Shown here piece by piece: positions 36,598 through 47,693 of a stretch of DNA of 64,000 nt. Within the stretch, counting starts at the first letter, position 1. Each line of letters starts with the position of its first letter. The notes below the pieces were generated by a model. It was not told where the DNA came from and made no database searches. It worked only from the letters and a program-made list of their open reading frames with translations. The translations under genes were made by a program, and so were the position numbers. This DNA is from Rallus limicola (Eukaryota; Chordata; Aves; Gruiformes; Rallidae), in contig JAKCOZ010000002.1 in the NCBI GenBank assembly GCA_022605955.1, forward strand, positions 71,466,783-71,530,782, written 5' to 3'.

Positions 36598-37461
36598 TTA
36601 ACCACCTTTAACCATAATCATTTTCTTTAAAAATGAGTTACATTATGTGAGCTTCTATGTATATTCCAACGACATCAAAAATCTGTCATAATACGGGTGA
36701 GACCTTTTAAGTGAGTCGCACAGATGAAAAGCAGTTGATTTGGATGTCTTGGATTATAAAATATTAAATGGTAGGTTGCTGGATGGTACTGTAGCTTTAT
36801 AGTTCACTGCCCGTGCTCTGTGAATGGCATAACGCGGTTCTTTCTTTGAAGCTGCGAGTAATGGGTGCAATGATGTTAGGTATGTAATTTAAGTAACAGT
36901 CTCTGTTCTCACCATCAAGTAGAACTCCGTTATTCTCATTAATTTAAAAGCTGGGTGGTGTATTGTAAGGGTAGCTTAACTTGCACTTGTAAGTTGAAAA
37001 GCTGGTGACAGAGACTTTTAACAGCATTTATGAAGACCTTGTGGCCATCTGAAAGCGGGTCTCTAATGTAAACTAATTGTCTAGACTCCATAGTTAAAGA
37101 GGAGCAAAAGAGACCGATTTTGCATCTGACATCTTATAAGTGTTCACCTGAGTAGCCTGTGTACAGGTTAGTGGAGCAGACACCTGAATTTCTGAAACAC
37201 TGAAAGTTAAAGTTTGGCAAAGTTCTGGACTTTACCTGTGCTTTGCCTGTTATCTTTTCCTGCAAGGAAGTGGAATGATTCCTGTGTTTGATCGGATTTT
37301 ACTACTCTGCCTTCTTTGGAAAAAGAATGGAACACATAAAGGCCTTCATCATACAGAAGAGGAGCTTCAGGCTTGGCTCATGGGTCAGACTGAGGGAGTA
37401 TGTCTCCTACAACATTATTGCACATGTGTTCAGTGGTGGCTAATGTCAACAAGGACTCTGT
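36598..37461. other. unique DNA inside the inverted-repeat interval
   Basis: No gene or repeat is recognised. The 69-codon plus frame at 37275-37484 runs into the right arm and has no known domain. Confidence 0.45.
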
Positions 37462-37521
37462 ATGCTTGGTCACGTACTAAGTAGAATTCCAGCTGGCTGA
37501 ATGAGTTGTTGAAGGGCAAGT
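37462..37521 (-). repeat. 60-bp inverted repeat, right arm
   Basis: It reads ATGCTTGGTCACGTACTAAG at the left and ends GTTGTTGAAGGGCAAGT. It is the reverse complement of the left arm at 35505-35564, with 57 of 60 positions identical by eye. The differences (T/C, A/G, T/C on the left-arm strand) cluster within 11 bp in the inner third. Confidence 0.9.
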
Positions 37522-39129
37522 TTGTATTTTGTAGCTAGATACACAGAAGTGCAAAAAGCCCCCTTTATCTATATTTGTAGTGTCAGACTAGAAGGGTCTA
37601 TCAAAGGTCTAAGGATATTTCGTATGCAGCATCCTCTTCAGAATTTGGAAGCTGAACAAGCAGCAGAGAAGCAGCACAAAGGTTAATAATGTGCTATGAA
37701 TACGTGAAAGGAAATGGAGAAGTAGCAGCTCAGCAGTTGAACTCTACCCCCCTGGCCTTTGCAAGAGGTGAAAGGTTTCCTGGGACAGAGTGGTCCCAGA
37801 TAGGCACTGATATTTTCCAGACTGAGTACCATAATTCCATCTGTTCCACAGAAATAAAAAATACAGTGTGTGCAACTCAGCTCCTAAAGTGAGAAATTGG
37901 AATGATTTAAACAATATTTTTTTCATATCTAGTCTCATAACTCTGATATTTCTCTTGCATCCACTGCATTTGACTAAAATAGACACTCCAAATGCTTAAG
38001 ACCGATGAAATTAATCCATCAAAGTCTTTGTCATAACCATGCATTGCCTTTAATTCCCTGGTATATCCTCATTCTTTGGTATGTAAAGGTTTCAGCAGTA
38101 TATATGTGCCCTGTGGAGGGAGAATTAACCAACAAACTCTCCTGCATCTTGAAAATGTCAATATAATCCTAAGGAACAAGCTCAAAAATCAAGTTTATTA
38201 TGACTATTTTAAGACTTTGCCTTCCACAATAAGAAAACTCAATGCTTGTATCTGATACTGTTTCTTTTCCTCAACTTTGTCTGATTTGGCATTTCACATT
38301 TTATAGAAACTCTAATGATGTGTCATCAGGGAGATGGACCAGTTAACACAACACCGTGCCTCTAACAATATTTTCTAACTTACCTGGCTTTAAAAGGCTT
38401 GTCTTTTCCAGGAGGAACTTTTAAAGTACATAGTTAGGCACAGATTTTATTTTCATATTCCACAGGCTTATACTAGTAACTCCAAAACTAGCAACAGATG
38501 TAATTAGACAGCTAATGGTATTTCAGTTAATTTAAATTTACACATGTGTGTTTCTGCCTGAACTACATTTGACAAACATTTTACAAAAAAGCAAGTTTAA
38601 CAGGATACCTCTGAAATTTCGGAGCTGAATGAGAATTGAACGCACCATTATTTATTTCATTTCAAATCACCATAAAACAGATCAGATCCAAACCAGTCAT
38701 TTATTCCAATCTGTTGTCAACAACAGCGGTAAATTCTGAATCTGACTGTTTAATGGAAGTGTGTAAGTAGAATCAGAGGGCTGATTTGAAGCTTTGAGGA
38801 GTCAAAGCTTCTCAAAACACTCTCCCTGAATCTTTAATCATGTTTCAGAAACTCACCGAGACAGAGGTGGTGTCTCTGCATTTAGTAGGACTTCATAGGC
38901 TAATGAAGGAAAATCTGACATTTAGCATCTAGAGGTGTCATGCAGGGAGGTGGTCTGGGGCTTATGCACATACTATATGAAGAAGTACCGATTTTTGATG
39001 TTTTTTAGCCTGCTGTAGCTGATTTTGCTGTAAGAGACAGTGAAAAACCTTCACCAGTTCACCATACCAATGCTGTTCACATCCCTTTCCTCAGTTGTCT
39101 CCTACACTGAGAAGTCCTACATTCCGGCT
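37522..39129. other. unique noncoding DNA
   Basis: I see no gene or interspersed repeat in these 1.6 kb. Confidence 0.5.
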
Positions 39130-39640
39130 GCATTTTGCATGCAGTTCTTTCCCTACTTTTGAATCACCCTTGCTTTTCTCCAGATTTTTCCAGCTTTCTT
39201 GAACAGCACAAGGTGTGAATGCACAATGGCAAACTGCAGTGTGTTTTCTATTCCTTTCCTAACAATACCTGGCATCCTATTTCCTTTATTGGCAGCTTCT
39301 GAGCAGTTGCCTAATGTTTTCATAGAATCGCCTATTATAACCCCGAATCTTCATTTCCCAGCAGCTCATGTCACAGCACTATATATAAAGCTGGAATTAT
39401 TTTAACCTATGTGCATTACTTTGTGTTTATCTATATTATGTTTGGGCTGACCTTTTGTTAGTCGGTCAGTGTTGTAAGGGCTTTCTGCATTTTCTTTTCC
39501 ACAATTGGCTTTTGTGAATTTTCTTCTGAAATACTTAAGATTGTCATCCACCCCTCTCTCACCTGTCAAGAGTATATCACATCGCCCAGGCCCTCTCACA
39601 GCTTATGTCCAGGAGCAATCTACCCCCAAAATGAAAATAG
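39130..39640 (-). mobile_element. ancient CR1/L3-like LINE remnant
   Basis: The plus strand keeps, in order, words I associate with old amniote CR1-like LINEs read in reverse: GCTTTTCTCCAGATTTTTCC, TTTTCTATTCCTTTCCTAAC, AATACCTGGCATCCTATTTC, then GCAGTTGCCTAATGTTTTCA, CATAGAATCGCCTATTATAA, and GGAATTATTTTAACCTATGT followed by GCATTACTTTGTGTTTATCT. The match comes from memory of the family, not a search, and divergence is high. The limits are approximate. If correct, this is the oldest mobile element in the window, much older than the ATTCTATG-tailed CR1 copies. Confidence 0.55.
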
Positions 39641-39932
39641 AAAATGTTTTCCATTGTCTGCTTTCTACTTTCAGCTGGTTCTTTAACAGTTGAAGAAACT
39701 GCTGTGTAAAATCTTTAAGCTTTTAATTGACCTGAAACTTTGAACAACATGAAAATAATTCATTTTGAGTTGAAGCTATTTTGCATCTTGAAGAATTTAG
39801 TAGGATGTGAGGAGTTTAGTAGGATGACAGAGTCTTTCTAATTGAGCATTTGTTTTGGGTGTTCTGATAATTTATATAGAATTTCTGCCTCAAAGAGCTT
39901 TTTAGTATAACAAAATCTACATTGTTTTTATC

Positions 39933-40171
39933 AGGTTCAGATTAGATGTTAGGAAAAATTAGATGTTAGATGCTAGGAAAAAATTTTTCACTGAAAGAGT
40001 TGTCAGGGGCTGGAACGGGTTACCCAGGGAGGTGGTTGAGTCACCATCCCTGGATGTGTTTAAGAAAGGGTAGATGAGTTACTTAGGGATATGGTTTAGT
40101 GTAGGACAGGAACAGTTGGACTTGATCATAAAGGTCTTTTCCAACCTTGTAATTCTGTGATTCTTTGATTG
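39933..40171 (+). mobile_element. CR1 3' fragment, about 240 bp
   Basis: It begins in the TTAGATGTTAGGAAAAATT region, which carries a tandem duplication (ATTAGATGTTAGGAAAAA then ATTAGATGTTAGATGCTAGG). It continues with TTTCACTGAAAGAGTTGTCA, GTGGTTGAGTCACCATCCCT, GGGATATGGTTTAGTG and GTTGGACTTGATCATAAAGG, to a tail of ATTCTGTGATTCTTTG. It is a useful local reference for the rearranged copy at 61416-61871. Confidence 0.94.
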
Positions 40172-41497
40172 GTTTTCAGGCAAATTTTAGAGGTTTTCCA
40201 ACATTCCCTAGGGATACTGCATGAGGGCACGGTTTACAGTCATGTAAACATACGCTTTTGTTTTACAGACTGTCCTACTTAAACCTGCAACACTCAAGTG
40301 TACTAGTTCAGGCAAAACTCCCTCAGCCAAACTGACAAACCCACCTAGATACTTAAAGAAAGAGAATTAACACTGAAGTATTTATTCATTATTTGTTTCA
40401 TTCTTGCTTCATTGTATGCTATTACTCCAACACAGACTTTGTCCTTTCAAGAAACTCCTGTGGTACTTAGAATAATACATATCCCCCTTCTTTTCCAAAC
40501 TTCCTTAACTAAGTTTGGCAATTTTACCAAGAGGCTATTTGCCTACTTTACAAGAATGAAAAAAAAATCAATTTTACTAAGAAAAACACCAAATCATAGG
40601 AGATTTATAGAGTTTAAAAAAAAAGGTACCCATTTTTTGACTACAAGTAAATACCAGGAATATTTTTTTTTCTCCATTTCAAATGGCTATACAGTAACAG
40701 AACAACTTCTGGAAACGCTATTAGATTACCAAACCTTAAAATTCTTTTAAAGACTTTTGTGATAATGGTTCATCTACTGTGCTCTATACATTTTCAAGTC
40801 AGAAGGTAATACATGTTAAATATTGGAAATGCCAAGATTTTTTGCAAAAATAAACAAAATTGGAGAAGCTTTAGGGTAGCCTGTTGTAAGATACCATTTG
40901 AGATTTGACACAGTCGAATTGAAGCCTGGATAGGGCTTCAAATTGTTTTTTCATGTCATGAAACATTGAATAATGGGGTAAAAAAGTCTTTATTAGGCCA
41001 AGCTGACAATGGCATGAAAAGATTTCCATTAATTTATTCATAAAATAAAACAGGCAACTAGCCAGAACCTGCATGCATTTCAGCTTTATTCTTTGGACAT
41101 TTCTAAGATACATGCTAACTTCTTGTTAGAATCATTCCTTTGGTATCTAACAGAAGATATATTTTCTGGATAGTCATGTAACTAATATGTACACCCGAAA
41201 TTCTGTAGTTCAGACTTGCCAGCATACTTTCCCTAGCTTATAGTTGTTGTCTTGTGGCTTTCAACTTTTACTCACAGTCAAAATTGACCAATCTCATATT
41301 TTAAGAGCACCTCTGCCTTCCCAGCAAGTCATCCATGGGATCATCTTAGTTTGTAGGAGAACTTAAACATGAGTTTACAACCATTTCTTCAGTGAGCACT
41401 ACTTATGAAAGATGCATTTATTCTGTGAATGGATATTCCTCCTTTACTTAATCAACAATAACATTTTATCCATGGGATAAAGCAAATGGGGTGATAT
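40172..41497. other. unique noncoding DNA before the LTR
   Basis: No gene or repeat is recognised. The 112-codon plus frame at 40412-40750 is lysine- and phenylalanine-rich from A/T runs and has no known domain. Confidence 0.5.
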
Positions 41498-41598
41498 TGT
41501 CCTAGTTCTGGCCAGGCCAGAACTAACCTCCCCAAGCAGCCAGCCCAGGTGAGCTGAGTTAGCCTGGGCTGTTTCCACACCACCTGACATCACTCCCC

Positions 41599-41606
41599 CA
41601 TAAAAG
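41599..41606 (+). promoter_or_regulatory. LTR TATA-like box
   Basis: CATAAAAG followed by GGGCTGG lies 102 bp into the LTR and 164 bp upstream of the AGTAAA. That position suits a U3 promoter. Confidence 0.6.
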
Positions 41607-41762
41607 GGGCTGGTTGGGAAGGGGTGCTTCTGGGTGTCTCGAGGGCAGTCTTAGTGTGTTTGGCCATGGACATCAGTCCTTGTGTTGGTGCAGTGCTCTG
41701 TGTTCTCACTGGGTGTAAATGAAACTTGTTGCAGTCTGTTCCCCTTTCATGGTGCTTTTGTC

Positions 41763-41768
41763 AGTAAA
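41763..41768 (+). promoter_or_regulatory. LTR poly(A) signal variant AGTAAA
   Basis: AGTAAA directly precedes the conserved CTGTCCTTGTCCC block, about 100 bp before the LTR end. Confidence 0.5.
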
Positions 41769-41873
41769 CTGTCCTTGTCCCAGCCCATGGAGGCTCTGTG
41801 TGTTTCCCCTCAGGGAGTGAGGGAGAAGCATGTTGTGCTCAGCCACTGTTTGGGGCTGAACCACCACAGATAT

Positions 41874-44265
41874 AAAATACAGAATCAGAGGAAGTCAGTG
41901 TCTGTGGTTTGTCCAGGTCGTCTTTGGCTGAATTGGCTCTGGAAAAGGGGTTTGAGGACAGATTACTGGTGCAGAGTGAAACTATCACTTACAGTCATCA
42001 CTTAAAACTTTGCTCTAAATTGATGTCCTGGTTTTAGAGCTCTGGTGTATTTGTGCAGCGTATGTGGTAATAATGCATTATTGAGAATTGCTAAGAAGTA
42101 ACAGACTTAATTTATTCTTAGAGTGGAGCTAGGGAAGCTGATGTAGTTGCAAGTAACATCCATAGCACTGTTTGAAGTACATTGACACTTTGCCCTGGTT
42201 TGTTTTGGTTTTCTTCCATCTTGTTTGTCTACTCTTTCTCTCCTCAAAGTGATTAACAGCCAGGAAAATACTGTGGGAGTAAGGACTTTTTGCCAAGGAT
42301 TTGGAGCATAGAGCTACAGTAATGTATAAATAAGACTTTCATCTTTACAATATTGTATGTTGTCATTAAAACAAAAGGTTACCCAAATAGAAACTTACTG
42401 AAACTTTGCAGCCTTCTTCCTATAGATACTCTGAAGGTGACTGATACCAGCTCAAGGAATTACTACTTAGTAAATAATAAATTATTTGATGTATTGTCTG
42501 CCAATACATCTAGCACTGATAATAGTGCAAGATCACTTTGTACATATTAAGAGGGTGTTCTTACTTAGATATGGGAATTGTGGTGTCCTTTCCTTGATTG
42601 GGGATGGGAGTAAACACGCTATAGTCTGTTGCACATCCTTTACTTTTGGTCAAAGGTCCAATGTTGTCAGACAGAATGGTAAAAATTGAGACCACAGCCT
42701 GTGACTTTCAGTGCATTAGGATGTGCTGCAGCAAGTTCAAACTATAAAACTTCTCAAAAAAGTTGGAGTTCTGAAGAAAAAAAAAGTATCCTACATGGCC
42801 CCTTCATTCCTGAACTCTACTTTCTGGTTGGAAGTGTCAGGAGCAAATAAAATGGGCACCATCCTTTGAAAATAACAAGAGTGTAATGGATATTGTCACC
42901 CAATTTCACAAGGTACAGGCAATTGTATTGCTACATGTTGTGCACAGCCAAATTCCTGTTTCATGCTGCCTTCTTGTATAAATGTTCTTGTAGTGTAATC
43001 ATGGAAAGAGTATTTTATTTCTTATAGCCTTCAGTGCTGAGATTTCCTTGGGATTTAAGTCCTTGCTGTCAGCCAAGGGACTGTAATATCCATAGATAGT
43101 GTAGGCAGGTCTGTCTCTGCCTTTCATGTGTCAATTTAGCATGCTTGGATAAAACAATTGCTTTCATGATTATCACTTTTACTTTTTGGGGAGGATGTTC
43201 AACACATCAGGATTTTCACACTGCTTTTGGTATAATACAAGTAAAAATGCTACACAGAAATTATTATACTTAGTAATTTGAGTCTCATTGCCTTAAATGA
43301 AGTTGGCCAATACAGAAAACCAGCATTCCCTTTGACCTGAAGTACTATAGATGTTTCTGCTCAACTGGAATATGGTTTCAGAAAGAGGAGTGGGAATTGG
43401 GGAGCAATTAAATGCTGAAGGGATGAAGGCAAAAAGCATTTAAATATTGAAATTGTGTTTAAAACATGGAAAGCATTCAAAGTTCTTCTCAAGGGATGGT
43501 GAGAGAGTAAAATTGATCCTGAACACAAAAGCTTTCATTTTCTTTTCTACAGTATGAAAAGAAAAGCCACAAGCAATGATGCACTTGGAATCTTGTCTCA
43601 AAAGACCAGTGGTTCAGTCAGCTGCTACAGAAACCTCTGTAATGCTTTGGCTTCCTTTAACACTGTGTGTGTGTCTGGAGGAAAAAAACCCAAAACAACC
43701 TGAAAGCAGTAGATATGTTTCCAGAAAGTGTTTCAGTTTCTCAAAAAATTATGCTCTGCTCGTTTACCTTAAGAAAAACAAAAGTTCAACACTACTAACA
43801 AAATTGCATCCAAGACCTATATTCTATACTCTTATTCATATATGTATCAGTTAACATTGCATATTTCTGATTCCCAGATTAATATTTTTCTGTTGAAATT
43901 TATTTACTCTTTTCATTGGTCTTTTCTTCAGCTTTACACTCCAGACAGCATACAAATATTTGTGATGTATATAGCAGCTAATCATTAAATGTTGTCTTTC
44001 ATATAATACACAAGATAACAAATAGAAATAATCCTGGCTCCACCATTAATAGTTCTTAAAGAATTCTTTACTTTGAATGTATGATAAATGATAAAATATA
44101 TATAACTAAGGGAAAAATGTAATGTGTATGAAAACCAAACTACCTTGAGTGTTTAGGTATCTGGTAGGCAGAGAAGTTAGTTGGTCAGCAATAGAATACA
44201 ATTAATTTGCAACCTGTAATGATAGACTGGAATCTGGCAAAGAAACCCAACCAAAGTAAGAGGTC
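41874..44265. other. unique DNA between two solo LTRs
   Basis: No gene, internal ERV sequence or CR1 is recognised. The two flanking LTRs are in opposite orientations with different target duplications, so this is not the body of a provirus. A 92-codon frame at 43576-43854 has no known domain. Confidence 0.6.
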
Positions 44266-44270
44266 AAACC

Positions 44271-44843
44271 TGTCCTGTTTCAACACCAGCTGATACCTTA
44301 GTCCCATGCAGCTGCTTGCTCTCTCCCCCATGGCAAGGTGTAGGAGAGAATAGGAAGAGTAAAAACAAGAAAATGCATGGGGTGAAATAAAGACAGCCTA
44401 ATAATTAAAGCAAAAGCCACAAGGTAAGCAAAGCAAACCAAGCAATTTTCACTCTGCTTTTCTATGGACAGGCAGGTGTTCAGCCATCCCCAGGGCTCTG
44501 TTACCTGGGAAAACAAACAGCATCACTCTGAATGTGCCTCCCACACCCTCCTTCCCTCTGCTTTATATGCTGAGCATAATGTCATATGGTATGGAATATC
44601 CCTTCAGTCAGCTGGGGTCAGCTGTCCCAGCTGGGTCCCCTCCCAGCTCCTTGTGTACCCCCAGCCTACTTGCTGGTGGGGTGGAGTGAGCAGCAGCAAA
44701 GCCTTTGGCTCTGTGGAAGCACTGCTTAGCAGTAACAAAAACATCCCTGTGTTATCAAAACTGTTTTCAGCACAAATCCAAAACACAGCTCTGTACTAGC
44801 TACTATGAAGAAAACTAATTCTATCCCAGCCAAAACCAGCATA
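44271..44843 (-). mobile_element. solo LTR of an ERV, 573 bp, 5-bp target duplication AAACC
   Basis: Read on the minus strand it starts TATGCTGGTTTTGGCTGGGA, where the canonical TG has become TA, and ends GTGTTGAAACAGGACA. AAACC lies just outside both ends (44266-44270 and 44844-44848). Internal minus-strand landmarks include TCTTCATAGTAGCTAGTACA, GTGTTTTGGATTTGTGCTGA, TAACACAGGGATGTTTTTGT, ACCATATGACATTATGCTCA, the TATA box CATATAAAGC, GGCTGAACACCTGCCTGTCC and GCTGTCTTTATTTCACCCCA. They match the old LTR at 9303-9856 in order and spacing. The poly(A) position reads ATTAGG and is degenerate. No internal ERV sequence is adjacent. Confidence 0.93.
44562..44569 (-). promoter_or_regulatory. LTR TATA box
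   Basis: CATATAAA on the minus strand is preceded by TATGCTCAG. The old 9.3-kb LTR has GCTCAGCCATAAAAA at the same place, which supports it as the U3 promoter element of this LTR type. Confidence 0.65.
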
Positions 44844-45030
44844 AAACCCAAGAAAGCAAAGCCCCAAACTGAATATTTTACCTTGAATAAGATGCAGAGA
44901 TTGGTATAGACCAGCTTGTCCAAGCATAGTTTTTCATGTATCTAAGTAGCATTAAGTTCAGGAAAATCCACTTAGAAGTCTAGTGGTCTTGTGTATTTCC
45001 TTGTCAGAAGTACATTTTAACATGGGGTTG

Positions 45031-45060
45031 TCAGTATAATCTTTGCCAGTGTAATCTTTG
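45031..45060. repeat. 15-bp tandem duplication
   Basis: TCAGTATAATCTTTG is followed directly by CCAGTGTAATCTTTG, with 13 of 15 positions identical. Confidence 0.85.
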
Positions 45061-46568
45061 CCCAGAAATATGTTTTAAGATATTGCCAAGGCTGTGCAAA
45101 CATAGGAAATTGGCCCCTTCAGAATCTTTTGGAAGAAATCTTACAAATTTGAGACAAAGCACTTAATGTCTAGGGACTGAATCATTTATTTGTTAGTTGT
45201 GATATAGTGGTATTCAGCAGTGGAGCTACTAAAGCAATGTAAAATTAAAGAGAATTTCAAGATCTGAGTCTCATCTATGCAAATTAATGGAAATTGTGCA
45301 GATGGTTTCTGAAATCCAGTTTCAAATAAGATAACTGCCTTACAAAGTCAATAATTTATAATTAATGGCCTCAATAGTACTAACACCTGGAGAGACACTG
45401 AGCTATTCATCTTTAAAAAGAAACATATGCATTTTGTTCACATCTTGAGTTTCCTCCATAAAAGTTTTCTTCAGGATCTTCCTATTTACAAGCTCTGCTC
45501 ATGAGTTGTACTTCTAATATCAATGACTGGAAAAAAAAAAAACAAACCATAAGCAAATACTTTAATTTTGTTTTGGATTTTGATCCCTTATTTAAACCTG
45601 TCAAACATAATTAGGCTTCTAACAGGGCATTCAACTTTGGCCAGTGTATCTGAATGTGCAATTAAGGTGGTTGTTCTGCAAAATATGCTTTCCCTTTTTC
45701 TATAAATCAAATTACTTAGAGACAACTTTGATTTGATATGTAACCATATAATGAGAATAGTAATATATGTTTTTAAAAGCTGAGGAAAAGTTAGGGTATT
45801 TTTTACATTGCTAATGGTAATTTTTTTCACTGTTTTATTACTCTCAGGAACAGTGTATTCAGAATAAGTTTAATGGATAACAGATATCCTATTATGAAAA
45901 GCTACTTCTGTTTTCACTTGTGACTCAACCTTACTAATGCTATGATTTCTTTCCCATTTTTCCCAGTTCTTCTGTGAGATCCTTAGAAGAAAATAATTTC
46001 ACATCCATCTTAAGAATGTCTGGTAGCAAAGGCCAATTCTAGAACTCATGAATTTAAGGCACAAGTTAAATCTTCCACTAGTAGAATGGAAAGGTCCATA
46101 CCTACTCTTAAAGGTGATATTTAAATGTTAGCATTATCATGAGGATACTTTTTCCTTAGAAGATGGGGGATGGCTGTGATAGTGCAGAAAATCTTCCTGT
46201 TTATTTCAATGCTCATTTGCAAACTGGACATGGGAAAGTAATTGCTCTCTGTGTGATGGCCACACCTTGACTAGCAGTCATAAGAGACTGGTTTCCTGAG
46301 TTTGGGTTGTAGTTTAACGGTTTCAGGTTCTAGTTTACATAGTCTAATTTAGATCCATATCATGTCTTGGCAGAGTAAAATTTGTGCATATTTTCTACTA
46401 ATAGTTCTCATTATTTTCTTCGTGACAGAATTTAACATCCTCATTTAAATGATAATTTCTTTTCAGTTACCTGCAGAAATAACATACTTGAAGACAAATA
46501 TAACATTTCAAGTTCTGCTATGAAAAATAATAGCAAAATTCATGCAATCATCCAAATCATTCAGTAAC

Positions 46569-46612
46569 TTTCCAAGCACTAGCAGAAGCATATTTTCCAA
46601 GCACTAGGAGAA
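46569..46612. repeat. 25-bp-period tandem duplication
   Basis: TTTCCAAGCACTAGCAGAA (46569) recurs as TTTCCAAGCACTAGGAGAA (46594), with one mismatch in the 19-bp core. Confidence 0.88.
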
Positions 46613-47489
46613 ACAAATTAAGAGTAGAGAGCGAGAAGCACCGCTGTTGGCTTATTGCAGAAACATCACTGCTAATTCGGTGCGGACAGATAAACATCAG
46701 CCTGGTGTCTTCACAACAGATCTATGTTTTGTTTTCTTAAACTCAGATGCAAATTTTTTTGGTCAGTTATTATCTCACATTTGTTCACACAGCCTAAAGT
46801 TAATGGACCATGATCCTTCTTTGTCTGTGGTTATATTTACATGAGATTTAGAAAGAGATGCTTATTCAACAGTGTCATCAAAGCAGCTGCTTTCTGTGGT
46901 TAGGCATGTGTCCTAGTTGTAATCAAGCTGGTCTAAGGACATATTTACTCTAAGCAATACTCATAGGAACCCTAAATAAACTTTGTCAACAAGACTTCTT
47001 CACCAACATGCCTTTAAGATTTGAGAGGACAAGAAGTTCTTAGAGCACAAAAATTTTCAAACACTAAAACCCCCCACCAGCTACAGTCTTAGTTACAGAA
47101 AGGAGATTCACCTGTAACTCACTGCAGTTTCCACTCTTTTCCTGGGAAAGATTCTTCAGAGAGGCTGGAGGACCCGTCTGCAGATTGCCACTTGCCTGCT
47201 GTCCCTCTCTGCTAAAGATATGTAAGCTAATGCACATGGCTCCTAGGCTCATGCAATATTAGTAGGATGCATTTAAATTCAAAGTTAGAAGAGCAAATTG
47301 TGATAATCATAATGAAGAAAGAAACAATGGTTGTGTCACATGCCTGATGTGCATGTATGACGGCAACAAACATAAGTTGTTGGTGAAATAGGAGGAGGAA
47401 ATGCAGTTAAATAGTATATTGACACAGACATGCCACACTTAAATCCACAATTGTTAAGAAAACAACTAGCAATATTGTAGGAGTTATAA

Positions 47490-47693
47490 GTATTTCTTTA
47501 CTGAAAGGGTTGTCAAACATTGGAATAGGTTGTCTTGGGTGGTGGTGGAGTCACCATCCCTGGAGGTATATAAAAAGCCTGTAGATGAAGTGCTAAAGGA
47601 CCTGATCTAGAGATGAACTAGTCAGGGTTTGTCTATGGTTGGACTTGATCTAAAGGGTCTCTTCTAACCTAGGAAATTCTATTATCCTATTAT
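47490..47693 (+). mobile_element. CR1 3' fragment, about 200 bp
   Basis: It begins TATTTCTTTACTGAAAGGGT, then TTGTCAAACATTGGAATAGG, GTGGAGTCACCATCCCTGGA and GGTTGGACTTGATCTAAAGG. The tail is a degenerate ATTCTATTATCCTATTATT. It is diverged from the copies at 2.6 and 39.9 kb but has the same order of landmarks. Confidence 0.92.

Larger units (their letters stand above)
41498..41868 (+). mobile_element. solo LTR of an ERV, 371 bp, 5-bp target duplication GATAT
   Basis: It starts TGTCCTAGTTCTGGCC and ends GGGGCTGAACCACCACA. GATAT lies immediately outside both ends (41493-41497 and 41869-41873). A TATA-like CATAAAAG lies at 41599 and an AGTAAA poly(A) variant at 41763, followed by CTGTCCTTGTCCCAGCCCAT, the conserved block also seen at 9.7, 16.7 and 44.4 kb. 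The U3 is short and starts with a GGCCAGGCC-centred inverted repeat. It does not resemble the U3 of the 44.3-kb LTR. No internal ERV sequence is adjacent, so it is a solo LTR. The 107-codon frame at 41682-42005 is not a gene. Confidence 0.93.
44849..47489. other. unique noncoding DNA with two small tandem duplications
   Basis: No gene or interspersed repeat is recognised. There is an A12 run at 45531-45542, and the duplications at 45031-45060 and 46569-46612 are listed separately. Confidence 0.5.

Noticed and set aside
41682..42005. 107-codon frame at the 41.5-kb LTR
   Set aside because: Its first two-thirds lie in the LTR R/U5 region, and it runs out of the element across the target duplication, so it is not a gene.
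41498..44843. Two LTRs as the ends of one provirus
   Set aside because: They are in opposite orientations, have different U3 sequences and each has its own target duplication; the DNA between them shows no retroviral coding sequence.
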